Assembly: GCA_051251725.1 (NCBI GenBank)
Contig: JBPOFN010000009.1
Span: 1-64,000 of the forward strand
Direction: 5' to 3'
Length of the DNA stretch: 64,000 nucleotides
Origin: JALZUE01 sp051251725
GTDB lineage: Bacteria; Pseudomonadota; Gammaproteobacteria; Enterobacterales; Alteromonadaceae
Positions 1 through 8,892 of the stretch are shown one piece after another; position 1 is the stretch's first letter, and each line of letters opens with the position of its first letter. Both the position numbers and the translations under genes were made by a program. The notes under the pieces were generated by a model. It did no database searches and was not told where the DNA came from. It was given only the letters and a program-made list of their open reading frames with translations.

Positions 1-68
1 TACCGCTGCCAATTAATGCGATGAATAGTATCGAGTTAACGGCTAGAGTTAAATCACTTTCAATAAAA

Positions 69-88
69 AAGGAGCCTGAAGGCTCCTT
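69..88 (-). terminator. Intrinsic terminator downstream of the GH16 gene
   Basis: An 8-bp perfect stem (AAGGAGCC / GGCTCCTT) with a 4-nt loop. Read on the minus strand it is followed by a T-rich tail, so it suits transcripts of the GH16 gene, which stops about 170 nt earlier. Bases 1-60 to its left show no convincing gene; a plus-strand frame ends with TAA at 14-16 and could be the tail of a gene outside the window. Confidence 0.6.
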
Positions 89-256
89 AATTAACAATTT
101 ACTTAATTTTTAAACTAGGTCGGTTGAACTTTGTGGCAAGGAATTTACATAAAGCAACTTTGCGACACTCCAAGAACCGCGAGCAAAAAGTATTTAATTC
201 GGGCAAAATTTAATATAAAAGTGCAATTTAGAAGTTATACCGCTCCTAGCAACAAA

Positions 257-1345
257 TTATTTTTGCCAAACGCGTACATATTCAATTTCAAAATCAACTA
301 CGCCATCATCTTTTTTACCGGCGGGGCTGTTCTTTTCTAAGTCGGCTTTACTATCAGGGATACCGTTCCAAGGAAATGTTTCTTGATCTAACCAAATACT
401 AATAGGTTTAGTCGCCACATAACCGTTGTAATCGCTATCAACCTCACGATTTTCTCTGGCCCATTTAGTTACATCTGCGGCGCTGACTTCAGAGAATAAT
501 TTGCCATCAACATAATATTTCATGCCGTTTTCATCCCACTCTACGCCGTAGACATGAAAGTCATCAGCAACTCTGAAACCTAAATCTTTACGTTCGGTAT
601 ACGTTGGTTTTCCTCTAACTTTTTTAGATTCCCAATCTCTAATTGACCACCATAATTGTCGCTCAACATGTTCTTTATTTTCACCGCGATGATCGCCAAA
701 TAGCTCATAAAAATCGATTTCTAAACCTTTGCCCATCGCCCAAAAAGCACTCGACACTTCAGCATCAGCAGCTTTACTTTTTATTTCCATATAACCATAT
801 TTGAAAAATTTACGAGAGATAAAACAAGCGGTCGTTAAATTAGCGTAAGGCATTGCTTCGCCAAAAACCGGTTTACGCATTTCATCACTAAAAGGAAAAT
901 CAGGCTCCCAGCGCGTTTCTAAGATTAACTTTCCATCTTCTAATCGGTAGTTCCTGCCGGAAAATTGTGACGGCGCACGACCTTTCCATACACGTTTATT
1001 GGGTAAATCAGGGTGCTTATAGAAAGGTTTTCCGTCTTTAAATTTACCGACGATATACCAGCGCTCTTCGTCAATTTTATCGCCGTCAAACTCATCGCTA
1101 ACCTCTGTATTGTATTTCCAGCCGCCGCTATTATTAGCGTCGGAGACAGGATATATATTCTCGGTATTTGTAGCTGCCAACGCAGATCCTGAGCTAGTTT
1201 GACCAGCTAATAACACTAACGGCAAGATAATTTTTAATATTTTACTTACTTTTAAGGCTTTATTTAATTTTTCTAGTTTGCTGAATTTGAAGGTAAACAC
1301 AACCCACCCATACATGTGATTTATTAATACATCATACGTTACCAT
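257..1345 (-). CDS. Glycoside hydrolase family 16 (beta-agarase/porphyranase-like), secreted
   Basis: Probably a secreted endo-hydrolase of algal galactans. Around residues 209-214 the signature ExDxxE appears as EIDFYE (E209, D211, E214), the nucleophile/assisting/acid-base triad of GH16. Further GH16 features are an early SDEFDG segment near residue 83 and a late FHVYGVEWDENG segment typical of agarase-type members. A hydrophobic stretch near residues 37-56 (ILKIILPLVLLAG, then SALAAT) is a likely signal peptide. The 30 or so residues before it are unusual, so the true start is probably a downstream TTG just before the KALKVSKILK segment rather than the first ATG. Length after the signal, about 305 residues, fits one GH16 catalytic domain with no carbohydrate-binding module. 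The substrate cannot be fixed from sequence alone; no sulfatase or SusCD genes lie nearby. Confidence 0.85.
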   Translation of the reverse strand: MVTYDVLINHMYGWVVFTFKFSKLEKLNKALKVSKILKIILPLVLLAGQTSSGSALAATNTENIYPVSDANNSGGWKYNTEVSDEFDGDKIDEERWYIVGKFKDGKPFYKHPDLPNKRVWKGRAPSQFSGRNYRLEDGKLILETRWEPDFPFSDEMRKPVFGEAMPYANLTTACFISRKFFKYGYMEIKSKAADAEVSSAFWAMGKGLEIDFYELFGDHRGENKEHVERQLWWSIRDWESKKVRGKPTYTERKDLGFRVADDFHVYGVEWDENGMKYYVDGKLFSEVSAADVTKWARENREVDSDYNGYVATKPISIWLDQETFPWNGIPDSKADLEKNSPAGKKDDGVVDFEIEYVRVWQK

Positions 1346-1449
1346 GTAAATGTTTTTATTAAGCTAATTTTTACTTTTCTTTACATTGCAGCATTGAGCT
1401 TTTTAAGCCCTGATCTTTATTTAATCTAAACTCTGGATAATAAGCTAAC

Positions 1450-1496
1450 TAGGGGCTGTTGACCTTTGTTTATAATACAAAGGTCAACAGCCCCTA
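1450..1496. repeat. Perfect 20-bp inverted repeat with 7-nt loop
   Basis: Arms at 1450-1469 and 1477-1496 are exact complements around the loop TTATAAT. The pentamer CTAAC lies at 1445-1449 and again at 1494-1498. The hairpin sits between two divergent genes (GH16 and the cyclophilin), so it is not placed as a terminator. It could be a miniature transposon-like relic, a regulator target or an RNA element. The rest of 1346-1618 shows no gene. Confidence 0.7.
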
Positions 1497-1618
1497 ACAG
1501 TATGAAATAAACATACTTTCATTACTTTATTTATGCCTCCACTTTACATTAGTATGGTTGCTAATTTATGGGCTAGTAATTTTACTGGCAAACACTCATC
1601 AACTGTTCAGGAAACCCG

Positions 1619-2323
1619 ATGATTTTTAAGCAAACATTTTATGCGCTACTCCTTTCTTTCATGATCTTTGGCTGCTCTAAACCCGACCAAACGATACCGC
1701 AAGTTAATGAGTTTATTGCTCAGCAGCAGATAGATAAAACTAATAACCAATGGAAAACACAATTAACCCAGCCGGAGCAATTTACTTTTACCGAAGGTAA
1801 AGTATATTACTGGGACTTAACCACCAGTGCTGGTGACATTAGTATTGAACTGTTTCATGATGTCGCGCCAATGCATGTCTCTAGTACCATGTATTTAACG
1901 CAATTAGGCTTTTATGATGACTTGATATTTCACCGAATAATTCCTAATTTTATGGCTCAAGGTGGCGATCCACTTGGTAGTGGCCGAGGTAATCCAGGTT
2001 ATAAATATGCGGGTGAATTCGACGCCGCTAACCAACGAGCCAAACACCATAAAGCCGGTATGTTAAGCATGGCGAATGCTGGAAAAAATACTGATGGCAG
2101 CCAGTTTTTTATTACTTTTAATGCGACTCCGCATTTAGACGGTCGTCATACTGTCTTTGGTGAAGTCGTTAAAGGTTTAGAGGATGTTTTACCTAATTTG
2201 CAAAAATTGGGCTCACGTTCGGGTAAAACCAGTACCGAAGTTAAAATAGTAACAGCGACAATTCGCGTAGAAGATATTAAAGACGTTAAAGTTACAACCG
2301 TTGCCAGCGAAGCCGTTAAATAA
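1619..2323 (+). CDS. Cyclophilin-type peptidyl-prolyl isomerase, lipoprotein
   Basis: A cyclophilin (PpiA/PpiB fold) that catalyses cis-trans isomerisation of proline bonds. The N-terminus is a lipoprotein signal with lipobox FMIFGC (Cys19), so it should be anchored in the envelope. About 50 residues of linker precede the catalytic domain, which runs from about residue 68 (WDLTTSAGDISIELF) to 215. Family motifs seen are FHRIIPNFMAQGGDP, SMANAG and SQFFITF. The ATG follows an AGGAAA ribosome site. It is 234 residues, longer than cytoplasmic PpiB because of the lipoprotein leader. Diverges from the GH16 gene and is followed by a strong bidirectional terminator, so it is probably monocistronic. 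Confidence 0.9.
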   Translation: MIFKQTFYALLLSFMIFGCSKPDQTIPQVNEFIAQQQIDKTNNQWKTQLTQPEQFTFTEGKVYYWDLTTSAGDISIELFHDVAPMHVSSTMYLTQLGFYDDLIFHRIIPNFMAQGGDPLGSGRGNPGYKYAGEFDAANQRAKHHKAGMLSMANAGKNTDGSQFFITFNATPHLDGRHTVFGEVVKGLEDVLPNLQKLGSRSGKTSTEVKIVTATIRVEDIKDVKVTTVASEAVK

Positions 2324-2390
2324 AATTCACCGCAAAAATTAAACACCACAAGTAAGCAAATATACGTAAACAATTTCGCGTAAAAAAATA

Positions 2391-2418
2391 GGCGCCTTAG
2401 TGTTTAATCTAAGGCGCC
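2391..2418. terminator. Bidirectional terminator between cyclophilin and FG-GAP genes
   Basis: A perfect 10-bp stem, GGCGCCTTAG / CTAAGGCGCC, with an 8-nt loop between convergent genes. On the minus strand a run of seven T follows directly, so termination should be most efficient for the FG-GAP gene. Confidence 0.75.
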
Positions 2419-2424
2419 CTTGTC

Positions 2425-2489
2425 TTATTGGCTTTTATGAAGCCGCCTTATTGGCTCTGATGAAGCTATTTTATTGGCTTTTATATAGC
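2425..2489. repeat. Three imperfect 19-bp direct repeats (TTATTGGCT core)
   Basis: Copies at 2425-2443, 2448-2466 and 2471-2489 have a period of about 23 bp, and the last overlaps the 3' end of the FG-GAP gene. No gene or known site explains them. A short local slippage duplication is the simplest reading. Confidence 0.5.
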
Positions 2490-4765
2490 TGGTTAACCTT
2501 TAAGTTTTCTAAGGTTTGCACTTCACCATTACGCCATTTAATTTCAATTGATTTTATCTTCTTCGCCTCTGCCAAGCCAAAATGAATAGTATTAATTAAA
2601 CTCTGTGAGAAGACCTCACCTGCTGAGCCCACACGTTTACTGTATTTATTCCCTAGTTCTGTGGTCACTGTTACCACAGCAGAATAAGGGTCGACATGCG
2701 CTTTCGGGCTATAATCAACCCGCACTAAAACATAATTACCGCTCAATTTACTTTGGTTTTGGTATAAATACCAATGGCCTTCTTCTTCACTGCCATTTAA
2801 TAAATCTACTTTACCGTCAAGATCAAAATCAAAAGCTTGTCCCATATCGCCATGACCAGGATCATTAACATCTTTTGCGCCATGCGCGGTAAATTGTTCA
2901 AATGCCCCTTTACCGTTATTTAACAACACTAAATCGGCAATACGCTCTTTTAAAAAGCCATAACGGTACACGAACAGATCTTCATAGCCATCGTTATTCA
3001 AGTCGCCATGAGTTACGCCCCAGTGATCGCCACCTTTAGGAATATTCCACTGCGCTGAAGCATCAACAAAATGATCACCTTTATTGATAATAAGCACGTC
3101 AGCTTCATTGCGGTTATTAGCTTGCCAGTCGTAACTTACATCTTTTAAGCCGGTTAACGAGAAGGTCACAGTCCAATAAACGTTCTGTGTTCTGACCCAT
3201 TCAGCTTGCCATTGACCATTGCCTAAATAACCAATATATAAACCATTTTCTTGTCGCTGCTCTGGCCAGCCTTGCGCGTCAGCCATATTGATATCAAGAG
3301 AGTCATCAGCATCTTTCATTTCAGGCGGTAATTGTGTTACTTGAAAGCCTTTGGCTTTAACAATTTTACGCTGCTTATTTTTGCCTAAAAATATTGCATA
3401 ACCACCATTATATTGACGATAAGTTAACTCCAGATCCGATAAAATGATAGCGCCGTCACTGATAAAGTTAATTGCTGTTGTGCCTTTTTCGCCATCATCA
3501 CGAATATCAAGGCGCTTAGTATTAGGATTAAAGTCGATAGATTTTTTCGATAATAAATAATGGGTTTTACCGCGGGCAAAATATAAATCTAATAAACCAT
3601 CGTTATTAATATCAATATCCGTTGCCGTGATCACCGCGCTTTGTCCTTTAATAGTAGCGGGTAACCATTTTTCAGAAACATCAGTAAAGGTAAAGTCACC
3701 ATTGTTTTGCCATAACGACACCGGTGAAAAAATCATTAAGTCATCTTTACCATCATGATTAAAATCAGTAATTAAAATGCGCTCGCCTTCAGCATGCTCA
3801 ATATTATCAATACGAATTTGGCTAAAAGTACCGTCACCATTATTTTTATAGAAAATTTGCTGAGGGCCATCATAGTTTGGCGTTTTAGCATTAACTAACA
3901 CTAGGTCTAACTTGCCGTCTAAGTCTAAGTCAATCCAGCGCGGCGCACGGCCACGTGCAGGGGTGGCAATACCCGCTTGCGTAGAAACATTAGTGTAATT
4001 GCCATTGTCATTATTAAATAACGCATACGAGGTTGGGCTAGTACCATTAGCGCCGCCTAACGCAACCATTAAATCTAAATCGCCGTCGTTATCGTAATCG
4101 CCAAAAGCTGAACCATGAAAGTCTTGCGCATTAGGAAATAAGCGCTTGATTGATACTTTACCATTACCTTGGTTAGTCACTAACTGTGTTGGAATATGAT
4201 TATGATTATTGAGCGCAAAGTCGTAGTCACCGTCGTTATCAATATCGCCGATCGACGGACCACCGTACTTATAAGTTTTTTCGGTAGTTAAACCAATTTC
4301 TTGGGAGATATCTTTATAGCTTGGCAGCGCTAAATCATTAATATCTTCAAACCTAGCATTTAGTAACTCAATGTTATTGCTACGGCCTGAAAAACGTAAG
4401 GTTTGTAACCCTAGTTTATTAAAATGTACTAATGCATTTAACGTTTGTTTGCCGGCTTTAGGAATATCAATATTATCAAGCAATAAATTATCATCGGAAA
4501 ACAAGCTTAAGCTGCCGTAATTTTTATCGACCGAAACTTCGATGATTAATTTTTTTAATAATGAACCTTTAGCATTATATACAAGGTTATGATCTTGTTG
4601 ATTATTAATAATGGCAGTTTTATTAATAATATTTTCAGCGGTGATGGTAAGCGCGGGTAACTGACGTTGATCAGCTGGTTTTAGATTATTACAGCCGCTT
4701 AACGAGGAAAGTATGGCGACTAGAGTGCAAGAGAATAGCGCGATATTTTTCTTTGTGGCTATCAT
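2471..4765 (-). CDS. FG-GAP repeat / ASPIC-UnbV domain lipoprotein
   Basis: A large envelope lipoprotein made of FG-GAP/VCBS-type calcium-binding propeller repeats. The repeat signature DxDxDGxxDL recurs, for example GDIDNDGDYDFAL, GDYDNDGDLDLMV, DLDLDGKLDLVLV, DINNDGLLDLYFA and GDLNNDGYEDLFV. It ends in an ASPIC/UnbV domain (KRVGSAGEVFSQS, then IHFGLAEAKKIKSIEIKW). I place the start at the ATG at 4765 (residue 19 of the longest frame), because it has an AAGGA site 5 nt upstream and is followed by a normal lipobox LSGC. Such proteins are usually surface or extracellular; the function is not known. It shares its strand with the NHL-propeller and dioxygenase genes upstream, so the three may act together, though terminators separate some of them. 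Confidence 0.85.
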   Translation of the reverse strand: MIATKKNIALFSCTLVAILSSLSGCNNLKPADQRQLPALTITAENIINKTAIINNQQDHNLVYNAKGSLLKKLIIEVSVDKNYGSLSLFSDDNLLLDNIDIPKAGKQTLNALVHFNKLGLQTLRFSGRSNNIELLNARFEDINDLALPSYKDISQEIGLTTEKTYKYGGPSIGDIDNDGDYDFALNNHNHIPTQLVTNQGNGKVSIKRLFPNAQDFHGSAFGDYDNDGDLDLMVALGGANGTSPTSYALFNNDNGNYTNVSTQAGIATPARGRAPRWIDLDLDGKLDLVLVNAKTPNYDGPQQIFYKNNGDGTFSQIRIDNIEHAEGERILITDFNHDGKDDLMIFSPVSLWQNNGDFTFTDVSEKWLPATIKGQSAVITATDIDINNDGLLDLYFARGKTHYLLSKKSIDFNPNTKRLDIRDDGEKGTTAINFISDGAIILSDLELTYRQYNGGYAIFLGKNKQRKIVKAKGFQVTQLPPEMKDADDSLDINMADAQGWPEQRQENGLYIGYLGNGQWQAEWVRTQNVYWTVTFSLTGLKDVSYDWQANNRNEADVLIINKGDHFVDASAQWNIPKGGDHWGVTHGDLNNDGYEDLFVYRYGFLKERIADLVLLNNGKGAFEQFTAHGAKDVNDPGHGDMGQAFDFDLDGKVDLLNGSEEEGHWYLYQNQSKLSGNYVLVRVDYSPKAHVDPYSAVVTVTTELGNKYSKRVGSAGEVFSQSLINTIHFGLAEAKKIKSIEIKWRNGEVQTLENLKVNQLYKSQ

Positions 4766-4899
4766 AAAAGTCCTTAATGTTGGGATGACTGACAAAACAT
4801 CAGTCAGTGGTTTTAGCACTTACTTAGGATTAATAAATTAAGTAAATGCTAAAAATACCACACGCTTTGTCTAATGTAAATTGTCAACAAACAGTCTTG

Positions 4900-5970
4900 T
4901 TATAACTTTTCCAGTTTAAATGGATAACTTTGATTGGCTCGCCATTGACCAATATACAAATTACCGTCGCCATCAACACACATACCATGGCAATGTTTAA
5001 AAATATCCCAACTGGTCGACAGTGTTTGTAATTGACCATCAATGTATTCCGGTTGTTCACCGCCTAAGGTAGCAATCACTTGGTTATCTTTATTAAAAAT
5101 ACAGATAAAACCTGAATCTTCTTTATTGTGATCGTCGATATGTGACCAACAAACAGGGGCAAAAAAATGTTCGTCATTAAAGACTGGCCCATGGATATAA
5201 GCACCTGGTGTTGCTATTTTACCGCGATAGCTACCATCTAAGTTAAACAACTTTAAACATTGTTCAAAGCGCGAGCTGACAATTAAGTGTGGGTCATCAG
5301 GGTTTCGGCTATCAACTCCAATGCCGTGACTATTAACCAAATTGTAATTTTCATCGATATTATTTTGACCGCCCCAATGACGAATATAACGGCCATAACT
5401 ATCGTATTGAATAATAAAGTCAGAGCCATAACCGTCAGTAATATAAAGATCGCCATTGGGAGCAACAGCAATATCAGAAGGCCTAAAAGGCATCTCAGGA
5501 TCATAAATACCAATAGTGACCGGATGACCTATGGTATAAACCAAGCGGCCATCAAGGGTTAATTTACTAACAAAACCCTGCTGTGGAATAACCTTATTAA
5601 AAGGCGAGTCCCAAGCATCATTACTTACGCCGTCCCATTTACGGTTAACGACCCAGCCATGATCAACGACATAGATAAATTCTTCGCCATTTTCAATCAC
5701 AATTTCTAATGAGTGAGCGCCAGGAAATTCAGTACCAAAAGTTTCTAATAATTCACCTTCTTGGCTATAAACCACAAAGTTATTTTTCGTATTATCGGTG
5801 AGCATAATGATCCGCCCTTGCGCATCAATCACTAGGTCATGGCAGTTTTCAACCGGTACTTTTTCAGGATCAAGCTGCCCCCATAAAGCGTTAACACGGT
5901 ATTTAAAATCACCAAAACCAATAATTTTTCCGTGTGGGTTTTCTGCTGATTTAGGTAGGTATGAATTCAA
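4900..5970 (-). CDS. NHL-repeat six-bladed beta-propeller protein
   Basis: 356 residues of NHL-type propeller repeats, as in peptidyl-alpha-hydroxyglycine lyase and related proteins. Blade motifs include CHDLVIDAQGRIIMLTD, PSDIAVAPNGDLYITDGYG, SHGIGVDSRNP and CHGMCVDGDGNLYIGQW. There is no signal peptide, so it is probably cytoplasmic. The start codon is TTG at 5970, preceded by AAGGGAG at good spacing; no ATG fits. It may act as a lactonase/hydrolase-like enzyme or as a binding scaffold; the sequence does not decide. It lies between the FG-GAP lipoprotein and the dioxygenase on one strand. Confidence 0.8.
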   Translation of the reverse strand: MNSYLPKSAENPHGKIIGFGDFKYRVNALWGQLDPEKVPVENCHDLVIDAQGRIIMLTDNTKNNFVVYSQEGELLETFGTEFPGAHSLEIVIENGEEFIYVVDHGWVVNRKWDGVSNDAWDSPFNKVIPQQGFVSKLTLDGRLVYTIGHPVTIGIYDPEMPFRPSDIAVAPNGDLYITDGYGSDFIIQYDSYGRYIRHWGGQNNIDENYNLVNSHGIGVDSRNPDDPHLIVSSRFEQCLKLFNLDGSYRGKIATPGAYIHGPVFNDEHFFAPVCWSHIDDHNKEDSGFICIFNKDNQVIATLGGEQPEYIDGQLQTLSTSWDIFKHCHGMCVDGDGNLYIGQWRANQSYPFKLEKL

Positions 5971-6008
5971 ACGATTTCTCCCTTGTAATAAAGGTAATTA
6001 AAACAGAA

Positions 6009-6048
6009 AAACGGTGCTGACCTGATTAATTAGGCAAGCACCGTTTTA
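6009..6048 (-). terminator. Terminator after the dioxygenase gene
   Basis: Stem AAAACGGTGCT (6009-6019) pairs with AGCACCGTTTT (6038-6048). On the minus strand it is followed by a T-rich tail. It separates the dioxygenase from the NHL gene, so these two need not share one transcript. Confidence 0.65.
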
Positions 6049-6073
6049 TTTTCCAATGAAAAACTTAGCAACG

Positions 6074-6838
6074 TTAAGCTTGTTGCCAATTTAAAATGGC
6101 ATCGTCATCAACGCGATTAAGTGGATAATAAACCGATTCGTTTTCTTCAAACGGTTGATTAGACAGCGCATTGAAAGCACTAATCATCGACCAACGCGCA
6201 TGATCAGAGGTGTTTTGATTCGACTTATGCAACAAGTTACAGTGAAAAAATAAAGTATCCCCTGGTGCTAATTCAACATAAACCAGCTCAAGATGTTTCA
6301 TCGCTTCAGTGACAAATTTCATTTCAGCACCTTTTTGATCACCTGTTTTCGTATGATTTAAACGCCCTAAATGATGAGAACCTTTCAATACTTGTAAACA
6401 ACCATTTTCTTTATTGGCTTTATTAATTGCCACCATGCAGCTGATCGATTTGGGATAAAGCATTAAATTATCGTGATGCCAATAACCAAAGTCTTGATGC
6501 CATTCCCAGGCACCACCAACTTTTGGCTCTTTCATCATCACTTTTGTGCTGGTGTGGTACATTTCTTCGCCAATAATAGCTTCGCAAGAGTCAACTAAAC
6601 GACGGCTACGCGAAAACATACTATATAAGTCATCTGTGGTTTCTTGCCACAAACACACTTTACTTACCGCACCTGTACCATCTTTTTTATGCCATGCATC
6701 ATTGAGCAATCTAGGATCATTAAAAGCAGTTTCTTGTAAACGCGTAATTTCTGGCTCGGTAAAATAGCCACGAGCAATAACATAACCGTCACGGTTAAAG
6801 TCAGCAATTTGTTGTTCAGTTAATTTATTTTCAGCCAT
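6074..6838 (-). CDS. Phytanoyl-CoA dioxygenase (PhyH) family protein
   Basis: An Fe(II)/2-oxoglutarate-dependent oxygenase of the PhyH family. The metal-binding HxD motif is in WEWHQDFGYWH (H114, D116) and the distal histidine is in LLHKSNQN (H204), followed by the usual Arg (HARWS). The N-terminus IADFNRDGYVIARGYFTEPEI is typical for the family. I choose the ATG at 6838, because it has a GAGGAA ribosome site and the homologous region begins just after it; the longer frame to 6922 adds 28 atypical residues. The substrate is unknown. PhyH-family enzymes hydroxylate many small molecules, so this may modify a compound handled by the neighbouring genes. Diverges from the IclR regulator, a likely controller. 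Confidence 0.85.
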   Translation of the reverse strand: MAENKLTEQQIADFNRDGYVIARGYFTEPEITRLQETAFNDPRLLNDAWHKKDGTGAVSKVCLWQETTDDLYSMFSRSRRLVDSCEAIIGEEMYHTSTKVMMKEPKVGGAWEWHQDFGYWHHDNLMLYPKSISCMVAINKANKENGCLQVLKGSHHLGRLNHTKTGDQKGAEMKFVTEAMKHLELVYVELAPGDTLFFHCNLLHKSNQNTSDHARWSMISAFNALSNQPFEENESVYYPLNRVDDDAILNWQQA

Positions 6839-7176
6839 GGGTCGTTCCTCATTACAGCTATTAATACAAAGCAGGTACTGCATATTGTCAACAATAATCA
6901 GGTATTGATGATTTAAACGCAAGCTTTTATTTTTATATGAAGTCTTGATTTATATAAAAATACAACTTGAAATTACTACTAATTTCTCAAATAAATAAAA
7001 ATAACACTTTATTTTCAATAAGATAAATTAAAATATTAATCATTAAATTTGTCAGGTTAATAATAAAAATTAAACAATATTTATATCGGTATAAAACAAC
7101 GCGTTAATAATAGTTTAACTTTTTTATCCAAGTCGCTATCATTGCCGACAAGAAAAGCAACAAAGAGACAGCCAAA
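6839..7176. other. AT-rich divergent control region (dioxygenase / IclR)
   Basis: 338 bp without a gene, extremely AT-rich, between the PhyH gene (minus) and the IclR regulator (plus). It must contain both promoters and any IclR operator. I could not pick out a single convincing palindrome. Confidence 0.4.
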
Positions 7177-7947
7177 TTGGCAACAACTAGTACAAATAAA
7201 TATGCGGTTCCAGCACTTGATAAAGGCTTAGATATTCTCGAATATTTAGTTAGCCATGCTGGGCCTAAAACACAATCTGAAATCGCGCAAGGTTTAGGGC
7301 GCGGTGCTAACGAAATTTATCGTGTACTTATTGGTTTAGAAGCAAGGGGCTATTTGGTTCGAGACGAGTCGTCTGGCCGCTACAGTGTTTCTTTAAAAAT
7401 TTATAATTTGTCACGTAGTCTCTCCCCTATTGATCAAATGCGTGAATGTGCCCTACCTCATATGGAAGACTTAGCAGTAAAAATAGGCGAGTCTTGCCAT
7501 TTAAGTATGCTTTATCAAAGTCAGACTATGGTGCTGATTCATGCTCGTTGTCATAGCCCAATTTCGATTAATATTGCAGAAGGCACCTTGTTTCAAACAT
7601 TTACATCAACACCTGGCAAAGTATTATTAGCCAATAGTAATGAATCAGTAAGAGCGATGATTTTAGAGCGCGATAAAGACTATAAAAAGCTCAGTAAAGC
7701 TAAGCAAAAAAAACTATTTGGAGAACTAGCGCAGATCAAACAAAGCGGCTTTTATAGCGCTTCAAATGTTTTAACTAAAGGCGTGAATGACTTTTCAGTA
7801 ATTATTGGAGAGCCCGAAGGTAAAGTAATAGCCGCGTTAACTGTCTCGTCTTTAAACGCGAGTATTACCCATGAATTAGATGAGCAAGCGGCTAAAGAAC
7901 TTGTAATAACAACAGCTAAAACCATAGCCAAACAATTAGGCTGCTAG
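7177..7947 (+). CDS. IclR-family transcriptional regulator
   Basis: 256 residues with an N-terminal winged helix (VPALDKGLDILEYLV, then TQSEIAQGLGRGANEIYRVL, residues 12-75) and a C-terminal IclR effector domain (MEDLAVKIGESCHLSML; FTSTPGKVLLAN; KGVNDFSVIIGEPEGKVIAAL). The start is TTG at 7177, with GAGA upstream; no in-frame ATG gives a complete helix. IclR proteins bind small carbon compounds and usually control adjacent catabolic genes; here the divergent dioxygenase and downstream genes are candidates. It is 20 nt from the next gene on the same strand, so it is probably co-transcribed with it. Confidence 0.85.
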   Translation: MATTSTNKYAVPALDKGLDILEYLVSHAGPKTQSEIAQGLGRGANEIYRVLIGLEARGYLVRDESSGRYSVSLKIYNLSRSLSPIDQMRECALPHMEDLAVKIGESCHLSMLYQSQTMVLIHARCHSPISINIAEGTLFQTFTSTPGKVLLANSNESVRAMILERDKDYKKLSKAKQKKLFGELAQIKQSGFYSASNVLTKGVNDFSVIIGEPEGKVIAALTVSSLNASITHELDEQAAKELVITTAKTIAKQLGC

Positions 7948-7967
7948 CGGTAAAAAGGTAAATAAAA

Positions 7968-8876
7968 ATGGTAATTAAATTTTTAAAAGATCCATTGTTC
8001 GTATTTTTTTTGTTGGCTTTATTATTATTTTTATTGTTTGAGCAAGTTAATGAAGAAACAGTAGCAACGGCTACTGAACAACAACAAGACATTAACATCA
8101 TTACCGTTAATCAAGCGCAAATAAAAACACTTATTGCCTCTTTTGAAAACTCATGGCGCCGAGCACCAAGCAATAGTGAGTTGAATGAGCTAATCGAACA
8201 GCAAATAAAAAATGAAGTGTTATATCACGCGGCATTAACACTTGAGTTAGATAAAAATGATGCGATTATTAAACATCGCTTACAACAAAAAATGACTTCT
8301 GTCCTTAGAGATAAAGTTAATTTACCCATCGCCACTGATCAGCAATTACAGCAGTACTATTTAGCAAATCAAAAAGCTTATTTAGCGCCAGCAAGTTACA
8401 GTTTTGAACATGTTTTTATTGATCCTAGCCAGCACAAGAGCCAAAGTTTGGCTAAACCAAAAATCAGCTTTAGTGCAAAACTTAGTACGCTTGCTAAAGA
8501 AATTAATAACAGCAAAAACTTAGCCGCGTTAAATTTACCGGCTGATAGTTTTGATCCAATAGCAATTGATATGAAGCTGGTTAATACACCCAGTAATAAA
8601 ATTGAGCGGATGTTCGGTCAAGCATTTAGCAGTCAATTGAACGAGCTGGCAAACACAAAAAAATTAACGGTATGGCAAGGCCCGATTAAGTCAGATTTTG
8701 GTTTTCATTTTGTCAAAATCACTGATTTCTCGGCCGAGCAGATGCCAAGTTATACTGACGTGAAAACACAAGTGTTGGCTGATTGGCAGCAAGTTCAACA
8801 AAACCAGTTACAAGCAGTGCAGTATCAAAAGTTAAAACAGCAATATCAAATCAACGTTGCCAAGCTAAAACCTTAG
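7968..8876 (+). CDS. Membrane-anchored parvulin-type peptidyl-prolyl isomerase
   Basis: 302 residues. One N-terminal membrane segment (residues 8-24, LFVFFLLALLLFLLF) is followed by a SurA/PpiD-like N-terminal region (about 45-110, with ELIEQQIKNEVLYHAAL) and a parvulin (PpiC) domain at about 140-265, with the terminal motif GPIKSDFGFHFVKI. It should face the periplasm and assist folding of an exported or membrane protein. It lies 20 nt after the IclR gene and 16 nt before a HupE/UreJ-type gene. Pairing of a dedicated isomerase with a HupE/UreJ membrane protein suggests a chaperone-client relation (inference). Confidence 0.8.
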   Translation: MVIKFLKDPLFVFFLLALLLFLLFEQVNEETVATATEQQQDINIITVNQAQIKTLIASFENSWRRAPSNSELNELIEQQIKNEVLYHAALTLELDKNDAIIKHRLQQKMTSVLRDKVNLPIATDQQLQQYYLANQKAYLAPASYSFEHVFIDPSQHKSQSLAKPKISFSAKLSTLAKEINNSKNLAALNLPADSFDPIAIDMKLVNTPSNKIERMFGQAFSSQLNELANTKKLTVWQGPIKSDFGFHFVKITDFSAEQMPSYTDVKTQVLADWQQVQQNQLQAVQYQKLKQQYQINVAKLKP

Positions 8877-8892
8877 CGCTAATAGCTAATCG

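Noticed and set aside
2425..2489. CRISPR-like array
   Set aside because: Only three short imperfect units with almost no spacer and no cas genes.
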